Below, in pieces: positions 51,441 through 60,124 of a stretch of DNA of 64,000 bases (position 1 is the stretch's first letter; each line of letters begins with the position of its first letter). The notes beneath the pieces are model-generated. The model was given only the letters and a program-made list of their open reading frames with translations, searched no databases and was not told where the DNA came from. This DNA is from an uncultured Flavobacterium sp. Lineage in GTDB: Bacteria > Bacteroidota > Bacteroidia > Flavobacteriales > Flavobacteriaceae. The translations under genes and the position numbers were made by a program. Location of the stretch: positions 1 to 64,000 of the forward strand of contig NZ_CAMLDD010000001.1 of the NCBI RefSeq assembly GCF_946478785.1. The letters are read 5' to 3'.

Positions 51441-53465
51441 ATGGCACATCAGCACAAATACGATGCAAACGGCAAACAGCTTTGTTGCACACTAGAAGAA
51501 AAAATTAACGCAAAAACAGACAAAAGCAGCGGATGCTGTTCGACACAGGATGAGCATAACCATTCTGACGACGACGGGCATGACCATGAACATAATGCTG
51601 ACCAAAGTACTTTTAAAATGTTCCTGCCGGCGATAATTTCATTTGTCCTGCTGATTATCGGTATAGGTTTCGATAACTATTTTCCCCAAAGCTGGTTTAC
51701 CAAATATGTTAGGTTAGCCTGGTATATTGCGGCTTATCTTCCCGTGGGAATTCCGGTTTTGAAAGAGGCATTTGAAAGCATGACCAAAGGCGAGGTCTTC
51801 TCTGAATTTTTACTCATGTGTATCGCCACAATCGGGGCTTTTGCTATTGGCGAGTATCCCGAAGGGGTGGCTGTTATGCTTTTCTATACCATTGGAGAAG
51901 TATTCCAGACTTTGGCCGTTAGCCGTGCAAAATCCAATATTAAAAGCCTGTTGGATCAGCGCCCCGACGAAGTAAATATCGTAAAGGATAATGTTGTGCA
52001 GACAGTAAAAGCAGCAGATGTTGCCATAGGTTCTGTAATACAGCTGAAATCAGGTGAAAAACTAGGTTTGGATGGAGAATTGTTATCTGATACAGCTTCC
52101 TTTAATACCGCTGCCCTTACTGGTGAAAGCAAGCCCGATACCAAGGTAAAAGGCGAAACTGTTCTGGCAGGGATGATAAACGGAAACACTATCGCGCAGG
52201 TAAAGGTGACTACTGCCTATAATGACAGCAAGCTTTCAAAAATACTCGAAATGGTGCAGAACGCCACAACTCAGAAAGCACCAACGGAGCTGTTCATTAG
52301 AAAATTCGCAAAAATCTACACTCCAATAGTTGTTTTCCTTGCGGTTGGTATTTGCTTTTTGCCTTATTTTTTTGTTGAAAATTATGATTTTAACGACTGG
52401 CTCTACAGGGCTTTGGTTTTTCTGGTAATATCATGCCCTTGTGCCCTGGTAATCAGTATACCCCTTGGTTACTTCGGCGGAATTGGGGCAGCGAGTAAAA
52501 ACGGAATATTATTCAAGGGAAGTAATTTTCTGGACAGTATTGCCAATATCCAGAATGTGGTAATGGACAAAACAGGAACCATGACAGAAGGTGTCTTTAA
52601 AGTTCAGGATGTGGTGATTTCCGACCAGCTTAATAAAGACGAAATCCTTAAAATGGTCAATGCGCTCGAAGGCCAGAGTACGCATCCCGTAGCAACGGCC
52701 ATCCATGATCACGTTGGTGAAATTGATCCCTCGATAGTACTTGAGAAGGTCGAAGAGATTTCAGGACATGGATTAAGGGCTGAGATTAATGGAAAAGAAT
52801 TGCATGTAGGTAATTTTAAGCTGATGGATAAATTCGGTATCAAATATGATATTGATCCGAACTCTATAGTCTATACGTTGATTGCCATAGCTTACGATAA
52901 AAAGTTTGCCGGTTACTTAACCATTGCAGATACAATAAAAGAAGATGCGCAGCTGACTGTTGACAGGCTAAAAGCAATGGGAGTTAAAACCACAATGCTT
53001 AGTGGCGATAAAACCAATGTTGTCCAATTTGTGGCCGATAAGCTGGGCATAGTAAACGCTTTTGGAGATTTGCTTCCTGAAGACAAAGTAAATAAAGTAA
53101 ATGAAATTAAAGCTACTAACCAAACCGTTGCATTTGTAGGTGACGGTGTAAACGATGCGCCTGTTGTAGCCTTGAGTACTGTTGGTATCGCTATGGGCGG
53201 TTTGGGAAGCGATGCCACAATTGAAACTGCCGATGTGGTAATCCAGGATGACAGGCCAAGCAAAATTCCAATGGCTATCAATATTGGGAAACAAACCAGA
53301 AAAATAGTGTGGCAAAATATTGTATTGGCATTTGGTGTCAAGGCAGTTGTTCTTATTCTGGGTGCGGGCGGACTTGCAACGATGTGGGAAGCGGTCTTTG
53401 CAGATGTAGGTGTTGCCTTACTCGCTATACTGAATGCGGTAAGGATTCAGAAAATGAAATTCTAA
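51441..53465 (+). CDS. Zn/Cd/Pb-type heavy-metal P1B ATPase
   Basis: A 674-residue P-type ATPase. The N-terminus (1-55) is rich in metal ligands (HQHKYDANGKQLCC, DEHNHSDDDGHDHEH) rather than a folded HMA domain. TGES (227-230), CPC (332-334, in SCPCALVISIPLGYFGGIGA) and the phosphorylated DKTGT (376-380) are intact, followed by GDGVNDAP in the hinge. CPC with the VISIPLGYFGG context suits Zn2+/Cd2+/Pb2+ export. It ends the plus-strand metal operon, in front of a strong terminator. Function is export from the cytosol to the periplasm for the Czc pump. Confidence 0.92.
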   Translation: MAHQHKYDANGKQLCCTLEEKINAKTDKSSGCCSTQDEHNHSDDDGHDHEHNADQSTFKMFLPAIISFVLLIIGIGFDNYFPQSWFTKYVRLAWYIAAYLPVGIPVLKEAFESMTKGEVFSEFLLMCIATIGAFAIGEYPEGVAVMLFYTIGEVFQTLAVSRAKSNIKSLLDQRPDEVNIVKDNVVQTVKAADVAIGSVIQLKSGEKLGLDGELLSDTASFNTAALTGESKPDTKVKGETVLAGMINGNTIAQVKVTTAYNDSKLSKILEMVQNATTQKAPTELFIRKFAKIYTPIVVFLAVGICFLPYFFVENYDFNDWLYRALVFLVISCPCALVISIPLGYFGGIGAASKNGILFKGSNFLDSIANIQNVVMDKTGTMTEGVFKVQDVVISDQLNKDEILKMVNALEGQSTHPVATAIHDHVGEIDPSIVLEKVEEISGHGLRAEINGKELHVGNFKLMDKFGIKYDIDPNSIVYTLIAIAYDKKFAGYLTIADTIKEDAQLTVDRLKAMGVKTTMLSGDKTNVVQFVADKLGIVNAFGDLLPEDKVNKVNEIKATNQTVAFVGDGVNDAPVVALSTVGIAMGGLGSDATIETADVVIQDDRPSKIPMAINIGKQTRKIVWQNIVLAFGVKAVVLILGAGGLATMWEAVFADVGVALLAILNAVRIQKMKF

Positions 53466-53505
53466 TGGCAATAAATAGACAGATTTTTGCCGTGTTAAGC
53501 TTCAA

Positions 53506-53539
53506 AAACAAAAACCGCACAACTGTGCGGTTTTTGTTT
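53506..53539. terminator. Bidirectional terminator between the ATPase and the copper block
   Basis: AAACAAAAACCGCAC (53506-53520), loop AACT, GTGCGGTTTTTGTTT (53525-53539). Perfect 15-bp stem with A/T tails between convergent genes. Confidence 0.9.
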
Positions 53540-53554
53540 AAATAATTGTTGGTA

Positions 53555-53890
53555 TTAACTTGCCATTGCCTCACAAGCCTGGGCACATTTGCGGCAGGCT
53601 TCCGCGCACTCTGCGCAGTGACCCATGCCCATTGCGGCATGTTTTTCACATTCCTCGGCACAGGCCTTACAGATTTCTGCGCATTCAGCACATAAATGGG
53701 AGGCATGTTCGCCTCCAATACTCATAAGGTTTGCGGCGGCAAAACATACCACTGAACATTGCCTGTCGAGCTGTATGCATCTTGCAAGCATTTTTATATC
53801 GTCTTCATTCAGACATTCCGTTGCGCAGTTGTTGCACGCTATACCGCAAGCCAGACAGGCTTCGATACAATTTCTAAATTTCTGATCCAT
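53555..53890 (-). CDS. Four-helix-bundle copper-binding/storage protein (Csp-like)
   Basis: A 111-residue protein with 19 cysteines spaced every 3-4 residues (8, 12, 15, 19, 22, 26, 38, 45, 49, 67, 70, 74, 77, 81, 92, 95, 99, 102, 106) along four helices, the pattern of Csp copper stores whose core binds many Cu(I). Two Met-rich turns occur (AAMGMGH). There is no signal peptide, so it is likely cytosolic (Csp3-like). It is the last gene of the copper block on the minus strand. Copper storage is a family-based inference. Confidence 0.88.
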   Translation of the reverse strand: MDQKFRNCIEACLACGIACNNCATECLNEDDIKMLARCIQLDRQCSVVCFAAANLMSIGGEHASHLCAECAEICKACAEECEKHAAMGMGHCAECAEACRKCAQACEAMAS

Positions 53891-53928
53891 AATTTATTTA
53901 TTTTGTATTAAAAGTTATTCATACTGAA

Positions 53929-54546
53929 TTAATTTGCTACAAGCCAGTTGCCAAAATCAATTATTTCCTGGGTCTGCATTTCTACCATCATATTCGCCAT
54001 TGCTTTGAGTTCTGCGTTTTTTCCATGATGTAGATAAGCCGATGCATTATCGAGTGCACTTTGGTGATGGACAATCATTAGTATGGCAAAATCATGGTCC
54101 GTATTTCCGGTGATTAATTGCGTGTCAGCAGTAATTCCCATTTTGTCCATTGATTTCATAAGCTCCATAGCAAAAGCATTATCGGTTTCATCAGCTGGCA
54201 TGCCATTTATAATTGCTTTCATATGCTCTATTTCCTGCTGTTGGGTATCAATCACATCTTGTGCCATTGCCATAATCTGGGCATCAGTACCATTTTTCAG
54301 TTCATAATTAGCCATATCTATAGCACCTTGATGGTGCATAATCATCATATTGGCAAAATCCAGATCTGGATCTTTGCTCATGGTCATTGCGTCCATTTGA
54401 TCCATCATTGTGTGCATTTTATTCATCAATATGTTTTTATCATGCTCCTGAGGATGTATTCCGTTATCTTCATCATTTGAACAAGAGCCAACTATTAGCC
54501 CAATTACTATCAAGGTTGTGAATGCTGCTTTTTTCATAATTTTCAC
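53929..54546 (-). CDS. DUF305 domain lipoprotein
   Basis: The 205-residue protein has a lipobox at the N-terminus (VIGLIVGSCSND, Cys about 22) and two DUF305 halves. Each has a metal-ligand phrase: MMIMHHQGAIDMANYEL and ILMIVHHQSALDNASAYL, both followed by a helix with QTQEI/TQQQEI. DUF305 proteins are periplasmic and often occur in copper and silver gene clusters. M4 is an alternative start. It lies 38 bases upstream of the Csp gene on the same strand. Confidence 0.85.
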   Translation of the reverse strand: MKIMKKAAFTTLIVIGLIVGSCSNDEDNGIHPQEHDKNILMNKMHTMMDQMDAMTMSKDPDLDFANMMIMHHQGAIDMANYELKNGTDAQIMAMAQDVIDTQQQEIEHMKAIINGMPADETDNAFAMELMKSMDKMGITADTQLITGNTDHDFAILMIVHHQSALDNASAYLHHGKNAELKAMANMMVEMQTQEIIDFGNWLVAN

Positions 54547-54681
54547 AGTTATAAATTATACTAAAGCTAAAATAATTATACCATTTGTCCTTTATTTATA
54601 AAATTTAGCCCAAGTTTTACATTATTATTACTACTGCACTCAGGCATCGAGCGTTTGTATGATACTAGGCAACATAAACCG

Positions 54682-57300
54682 TTAATAATTCAAAGTGAAT
54701 CCGGCCCCAAAACCCATATCGCTGTCATAATGTGAGGAAAGTGATCCCCATCTGGTTACTATGTAACGAAGCCCCGCCATATATTCCTTATCTGTATTCC
54801 ACATTAAATTCATTCGAAGCCTTTTAGAAACTGGAATGTCCTTACGTTCAAACTGTAGTCTGACTTTACCGTCTGTGAAAACTTCAGCCTGTGCTACTAT
54901 TAACATAGGAAGGGTATAGTTGACCCCTAGACTCGCCACTGCACGTTTATCTTTAGTATTTTTTTGTCCAAAGAGATTTCTTTCCTGTTCATCTTCTCCC
55001 ATTTTTCTATATCTCCAGTCAAATCCTATAAATGGCATTAGCCATTGCATTTTTCCAATATAGCGTCCAATATGTGTTTCAGTTTCATAGCCATGCATAT
55101 CATTGTAGCCTAATCTCCATTCGGTCCCTATACTCCAGCGTGTCCCCTGATACATTGCTTCGCCATCGTTTCCATTAGTAGCAAAATCGTTTTCAGCCAT
55201 GAAATGGAATTCTCTATCATCAGCAAACAATTTTCGCTGAGCCAGTTTAGGGTCTGGTATTTCTGGATTTGGAGGTGAATCTTCATAAGAAAAAATTCTG
55301 CCCATACCAGCCATCATATGGTAGAGAATGTGACAGTGGAAAAACCAGTCGCCACCATCTTCGCTTGCGGCGAATTCAATAATATCTGTTTCCATTGGCA
55401 TGATGTCGATGATGTTTTTCAATGGCGCAAAATCACCTTGCCCATTGATTACCCTGAAATCATGTCCATGCAAATGCATTGGATGCCGCATCATTGAATT
55501 ATTATGCAGAATAATACGTAAAATTTCTCCCTTCTTGATCAGTATTTTATCAGCTTCGGAAACGACCTTGTTATCCAGGCTCCACACATAACGATTCATA
55601 TTTCCCGTAAGCTCGAATTTGAGTTCTCTTACGGGAGCATCTTTTGACAATGCCGTGTTTGTAGGAGATCTTAGCATAGCATAATTTAATGTGACAATAT
55701 CGGCAAGGGCATTGGCATTGTACTTATTTTCCATATTGTGCATATCGTGCATTTTATCTGGGGCATCCAATTTGGTTTCTTCTTTGTCCATCTCCATTGG
55801 CATGTCTTTGCTTCCTTTTGTTTGTGGGCCTGTAATTTCAGGGTACATTACCGAATTCATGTCCATCTGATTCAGCGACATCTTCATCCCCATATCATTT
55901 AGGTCTCCATTCATTTTCATCATACCGTTCATCATTTGCATCCCTTCAAAGTATTTCAGTTTTGGTAAAGGGGAGGCGAGCAGTTTAATGCCATTTCCAA
56001 TGTAGAGAGAAGCCGATTTTGTCCGGTCTTCCGGTGTTGCCAAAAATTCATAAGATGTGTTTTCTGCCGGAATGCTCAGGACAACATCATAGGTTTCAGA
56101 AACTGCAATTAGCAGACGGTCTACTTCAACAGGCTCAACATCATTACCATCACTGGCCACTACTGTAATTTTGCCTCCGGCATAGGTAAGCCAAAAATTA
56201 CTGGATGCACCGCCATTAGAGACGCGTAATCTTACCTTATCACCGGTTTTGAACTGCGAAAGCTGGCTTTCGTTTTTCCCATTAATTAAAAATTTCTCAT
56301 AATAGACATCGCTTACATCCATAGCGTTCATACGCTTCCATTCGTTGATGACCTTGGTTTTGAAATAGCCTTGTTTTATAGCTTCTCCATAACTTTGGGT
56401 CGTGCCTTTTTTTATTGCAAACCAATCCGAGGCATTATGCAGCATTCTATGAACGTTCTCCGGGTTGATATCGGTCCATTCGCTCAGCACAATCGGAATT
56501 GTGGGAAGATCGTCTATTCCCTGGCGGAAATTCGGATCGGAGTTTCGTTTGTTCATCACAAAAGATCCATACATTCCTATTTGTTCCTGCAATCCCGAGT
56601 GGCTATGATACCAATGGGTCCCATGCTGCCTGATGGGAAAAGAATATTTGTAGGTACTGTGCGCTTTTATCGGCATTTGGGTAAGGTTAGGCACTCCATC
56701 TTCTTTATTGGGTAGAAACAAACCATGCCAGTGTAATGAGGTTTCTTCGTCAAGTTCATTATGGACATAAATTTCTGCGGTATCACCTTCTGTAAAGGTT
56801 AACGTAGGCATTGGTATCTGGCCATTTACCGCTATTGCTCTTTTTGATTTCCCTGAAAAATTTACCACCGTATCGCGAACATATAAATCGTACCTTACAA
56901 CTTTAGGTGGCTCATCATTTACCATCATTTTTTTTACTGGGGGATCTACTGTTTTCTTTTCCATGTTTGTCATATCATGCGCCTGGTGACTGTCGACCTT
57001 ATCCGTAGCGGAAGATTTACCCTTTTTAGGCATTTCCTCTTTAACAGGAGTTGCAGCTTTAGGTTTTGTGCCTGCTTTCGGCTGAGTTGTTTTAGCCTTT
57101 GCTTTTACTAATGTCATGCCGCATTTTGGGCATTTTCCCGGTTTGGATTCATGGATATCGGGATGCATTGGACAGGTATAGGTAGTGGGATTTGACTCTT
57201 CTTTTGCTGGCTTTTTATCCATTTGCATTGTTTTCATGTCCTGGGCCTGAATTAAAACAGGAAGCATGATAAATACGAGTATTGTCAGTATATTTTTCAT
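54682..57300 (-). CDS. Multicopper oxidase (CopA type) fused to a CopB-like outer-membrane barrel
   Basis: The 872-residue protein starts with a signal peptide (1-20) and a heavy-metal-binding module CPMHPDIHESKPGKCPKCG (43-61). The oxidase follows with all four copper motifs: HWHG (190-193), HWYHSHSG (229-236), HPMHLHGHDF (606-615) and HCHILYHMMAGM (655-666). A Met-rich insert at about 453-526 (MNGMMKMNG, MHDMHNM) suits Cu(I) capture. After about 695 the C-terminal 175 residues (IGTEWRLGYNDMHGYETETHIG and the ending GAGFTLNY) look like a CopB-type beta-barrel. It oxidises Cu(I) in the periplasm. CopA and CopB are usually separate genes. Confidence 0.87.
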   Translation of the reverse strand: MKNILTILVFIMLPVLIQAQDMKTMQMDKKPAKEESNPTTYTCPMHPDIHESKPGKCPKCGMTLVKAKAKTTQPKAGTKPKAATPVKEEMPKKGKSSATDKVDSHQAHDMTNMEKKTVDPPVKKMMVNDEPPKVVRYDLYVRDTVVNFSGKSKRAIAVNGQIPMPTLTFTEGDTAEIYVHNELDEETSLHWHGLFLPNKEDGVPNLTQMPIKAHSTYKYSFPIRQHGTHWYHSHSGLQEQIGMYGSFVMNKRNSDPNFRQGIDDLPTIPIVLSEWTDINPENVHRMLHNASDWFAIKKGTTQSYGEAIKQGYFKTKVINEWKRMNAMDVSDVYYEKFLINGKNESQLSQFKTGDKVRLRVSNGGASSNFWLTYAGGKITVVASDGNDVEPVEVDRLLIAVSETYDVVLSIPAENTSYEFLATPEDRTKSASLYIGNGIKLLASPLPKLKYFEGMQMMNGMMKMNGDLNDMGMKMSLNQMDMNSVMYPEITGPQTKGSKDMPMEMDKEETKLDAPDKMHDMHNMENKYNANALADIVTLNYAMLRSPTNTALSKDAPVRELKFELTGNMNRYVWSLDNKVVSEADKILIKKGEILRIILHNNSMMRHPMHLHGHDFRVINGQGDFAPLKNIIDIMPMETDIIEFAASEDGGDWFFHCHILYHMMAGMGRIFSYEDSPPNPEIPDPKLAQRKLFADDREFHFMAENDFATNGNDGEAMYQGTRWSIGTEWRLGYNDMHGYETETHIGRYIGKMQWLMPFIGFDWRYRKMGEDEQERNLFGQKNTKDKRAVASLGVNYTLPMLIVAQAEVFTDGKVRLQFERKDIPVSKRLRMNLMWNTDKEYMAGLRYIVTRWGSLSSHYDSDMGFGAGFTLNY

Positions 57301-57326
57301 ATTGTTTTTTAATAAATATTACTGTA

Positions 57327-57821
57327 TTATTTTTTTTTCATCTCTTTCAACTTGGCTTTCATCTGTGCAATTTCATTCTGTTGAGCTTTTATAATGTCTT
57401 GGGCAAGCTGGCTTACTTCCGGATCTTGAAGAGAAGCCTTCTGAGCCATCAGGATTGCTGCTGCATGGTGTGGTATCATTGATTTTAAGAATTGTTTATC
57501 ATCAACAGTTGCCTGCTGTCTGATGCAGGAAAAAAAAAGGATTGCAGCAAGGCTGCCTGTGGTAAGTAATACCAGGTTCCATTTTTTATTCATATACATA
57601 CTGCCCATTACAATAATCTCAATTATGAGCATTGGCATAGTCATTAGTGCTGCCATGTAAAATTGGTTTATATTAGGAATGACATTAGCAAAAATATCGA
57701 CCATTGAATACATTAGGACGTACATAGAAATAAATGACAATACGATCATAAGAGCTAATTTTTTGTACATTTTGGAGTTTACCTCTTTTGAATGTTGCTG
57801 TGTTGCGTGTTCCATTTTCAT
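57327..57821 (-). CDS. Membrane-anchored DUF305 protein
   Basis: A 164-residue protein. Three hydrophobic segments (about 22-45, 52-72 and 80-97) put it in the inner membrane. The C-terminal DUF305-type phrase SMIPHHAAAILMAQKASLQDPEV, with a following helix AQQNEIAQMKAKLKEM, lies at 123-160. It is the membrane form of the family, versus the lipoprotein at 53929. Position between the multicopper oxidase and DUF2911 on one strand suggests copper function. Alternative starts M3 or M18 exist. Confidence 0.78.
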   Translation of the reverse strand: MKMEHATQQHSKEVNSKMYKKLALMIVLSFISMYVLMYSMVDIFANVIPNINQFYMAALMTMPMLIIEIIVMGSMYMNKKWNLVLLTTGSLAAILFFSCIRQQATVDDKQFLKSMIPHHAAAILMAQKASLQDPEVSQLAQDIIKAQQNEIAQMKAKLKEMKKK

Positions 57822-57962
57822 ATTTTTTAGCTTTAAAAATTATTTTGATTAATCGATTTCCCAGCAAAACAAGTCTAATGTGCTACAACATAGTATTGGC
57901 TTTAATGACAGGGATTCTTTCTGTGCCTGTATTTTTCAATAGGATATTGTAACAGCAGTTAT

Positions 57963-58835
57963 TTATTTGCTTTTAAGTAATAATTCCCATTCTATGATTT
58001 GTTTTTTTAATTTTTCGGCACTTTTCATTTTTTTCTTCTCCGCGATGACTAGAGCTTTTTTTGCGGCTGCAATAGCATTGGGGTAATCCTTTAGGCCTAC
58101 AGATAGTTTTTGTCTCAAGCTGGGATAATAAAAATTTTCCGGATCTAATTTTTCAGCTTCAAGTAGCCAGGCTATGGCCTGATTGCTATCTCGATTGGTA
58201 GAGGAATAATAATTTGCAGCCTGAAATAATAAATTGGCATCGTGGCTCTTCTCTTTGATGATATAGGTATCAATTAGTGCTAAAATTTCTTTGTCAGCTT
58301 TGCTTTTCATTGGTATTTTAACCATGGTATTTTCCCATTCTATTTTAAGGAAACCTTCCCCTTTACTATTGATATCGTTTAATTCGATAGTAAAAGTTTC
58401 GTAAAAATTAGTCGTTTTTTCTGTGGGAACGCTAAAACGCATAACATCTTTTTTCTCATCATAGCCAGTTTCTCCATGTAAAGTAATATCACTATTTATG
58501 ATGATAGTCCACTCATTTTCTGATGGAATTGAAAATATAGAGTAGGTTCCTGTTTTTAAAATATTATTTCCTAAGGTGATATCCTCATTAGTACTAATGG
58601 TCGTGCAGTCACTGGCACCTGTTCGCCAGAGTTTGCCAAAGGGCACCAGTTCCCCAAATATTTTTCGCCCTCTTGCCAAGGGTCTGCTATAGGCCATTTT
58701 TATTGTTGAGCTGCCAATTTCTTGTTGAAATGATGCCGAAGGACTTGCAGGAGTGAGTTTAATTTGAACTTTTTCTTGTGCAAAAATTAATAATGATTGC
58801 ATAATAATGAAGCTCAGTAGAATTATTTTTTTCAT
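57963..58835 (-). CDS. DUF2911 domain exported protein with TPR-like end
   Basis: A 290-residue protein with signal peptide (1-19, ending FAQ). The DUF2911 core (about 30-170) has MAYSRPLARGRKIFGELVPFGKLWRTGASDCTTISTNEDI. The C-terminal half (about 190-285) is helical with tetratricopeptide-like repeats (AIAWLLEAEKLDPENFYYPSLR, NAIAAAKKALVIAEKK). The family is common in Bacteroidota; its function is unknown. It lies inside the copper block on the minus strand but its role in copper handling is not established. Confidence 0.8.
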   Translation of the reverse strand: MKKIILLSFIIMQSLLIFAQEKVQIKLTPASPSASFQQEIGSSTIKMAYSRPLARGRKIFGELVPFGKLWRTGASDCTTISTNEDITLGNNILKTGTYSIFSIPSENEWTIIINSDITLHGETGYDEKKDVMRFSVPTEKTTNFYETFTIELNDINSKGEGFLKIEWENTMVKIPMKSKADKEILALIDTYIIKEKSHDANLLFQAANYYSSTNRDSNQAIAWLLEAEKLDPENFYYPSLRQKLSVGLKDYPNAIAAAKKALVIAEKKKMKSAEKLKKQIIEWELLLKSK

Positions 58836-58853
58836 AATTTTTTAATTTTAATT

Positions 58854-60098
58854 TTAAATTGATTTTGATATTTTTTCCATTATTGAATGGTCTGTTCCAA
58901 ACTTGCAAATCGCATCGCAATTAGCTCTTAGTTCAGAAAACAGGATGTATTTTATATTCATTTTAGAATTTTTTATAACAGGTCTATTTAGCTGCAGAAC
59001 TACATCCTTTTCACGGTTATTTGGAATAATAATATAAAAAACTTCTTGACCGCTTGATAGGGTGAAGTATAGGTCAGATAACCGCAGTATGCCTGAGTAG
59101 ATACTGGTGCTCTTTTCAACTTCAAAGGCTCCTATAATTTTATTTGTACCTTTTTTGAACCAGAGTACATCAATAAGCTTGATCGTATTTTGAGTATCCT
59201 TGTCTGTAGGCAGCTCAGGGAATTTTCCAAGTGAAATAAAGGAGAAATTTTGTCCATTAAATGATTTGTTTTTATCATTGCTTGCCGGGGTAACATCGAA
59301 CCCCAGAGAAATGCCTATTTTTAGCAGATGGTATTGCATCTCACTATGCAGATTTTCCTCCAGTTTTTCTTCGAGTATTTCTTTTTGACGCTTGTGTACG
59401 TTTTTTTCGAATCTTGAACGTTCTGCCTCGCTTAAATACTCATCGTTACCGATTAGCATTTTCTGAGTTCCAATTTCAAAACACAATCCTGCAATGGCAC
59501 CCAAATCATTTGACAGCTGAGATTTATGCAAAGTGTTAGTTTCCATCAAAGTTTCTCTTATTTTAAGATATTCTGTCCAACTTCCCAATTTTTTTTTGTC
59601 TTTAAAAAGAAAATTAAAACCATTGAGAATAGCAGTGTTGAATGGCGGGAACCAGGTTGGGTGTATAAAATATAAAATACTGGCAACCGCAGGTCCTAAT
59701 CCTTTAATTTTTAATTCATCGAGTTTTATGATTTCTTTTACAACCTGTTCTTCAGACTTGGCATTGATACAATTTTCAAGGAATTGACCGAAAGCCAATT
59801 TATTGTTTTGATTTTCATAGATATCGGGAATGCGCAATTTGGGTTTCCAATAAAACGGATGGGAAACCCCTGCAAAGACTTGTTTTTGTTCAGCAATGCA
59901 ACTCAGAACAAATTCTAAGCTGCTTTCTTTAAAATCATTAGGAAAGGTTTTCTTTTTAATATCCTCAATGACTTGTAAAACACCTCGTCTTATAGTCCGA
60001 AATGCCTTTAACCGTTGGTTGTTATCTATAAACCAGGTATTGTAGACACTTTCGTTATCGTTTTTATACTGCAGAATAATTTGTCCTAGATTGGTCAT
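58854..60098 (-). CDS. Hypothetical HhH and PD-(D/E)XK-like nuclease
   Basis: A 414-residue protein I could not match to a named family. A helix-hairpin-helix-like segment ELKIKGLGPAVASIL (about 129-142) suggests DNA contact, and the end of the protein has a nuclease-like set: E253 in HSEMQYHLL, D310 in KLIDVLWF and E326-V-E328-K in AFEVEKSTSIYSGILRLSDLY. EVE-K with a preceding Asp is a PD-(D/E)XK variant seen in restriction-type enzymes. It sits between the copper ATPase and DUF2911 on the same strand with no methylase partner. Could be a stand-alone defence or repair gene carried by the island. Confidence 0.6.
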   Translation of the reverse strand: MTNLGQIILQYKNDNESVYNTWFIDNNQRLKAFRTIRRGVLQVIEDIKKKTFPNDFKESSLEFVLSCIAEQKQVFAGVSHPFYWKPKLRIPDIYENQNNKLAFGQFLENCINAKSEEQVVKEIIKLDELKIKGLGPAVASILYFIHPTWFPPFNTAILNGFNFLFKDKKKLGSWTEYLKIRETLMETNTLHKSQLSNDLGAIAGLCFEIGTQKMLIGNDEYLSEAERSRFEKNVHKRQKEILEEKLEENLHSEMQYHLLKIGISLGFDVTPASNDKNKSFNGQNFSFISLGKFPELPTDKDTQNTIKLIDVLWFKKGTNKIIGAFEVEKSTSIYSGILRLSDLYFTLSSGQEVFYIIIPNNREKDVVLQLNRPVIKNSKMNIKYILFSELRANCDAICKFGTDHSIMEKISKSI

Positions 60099-60124
60099 TT
60101 GTTTTAATAATAAATTATTATTTT

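Noticed and set aside
58854..60098. Type II restriction-modification system
   Set aside because: There is no DNA methyltransferase beside the nuclease-like protein; the SAM enzymes in the window lie elsewhere and are small-molecule-like.
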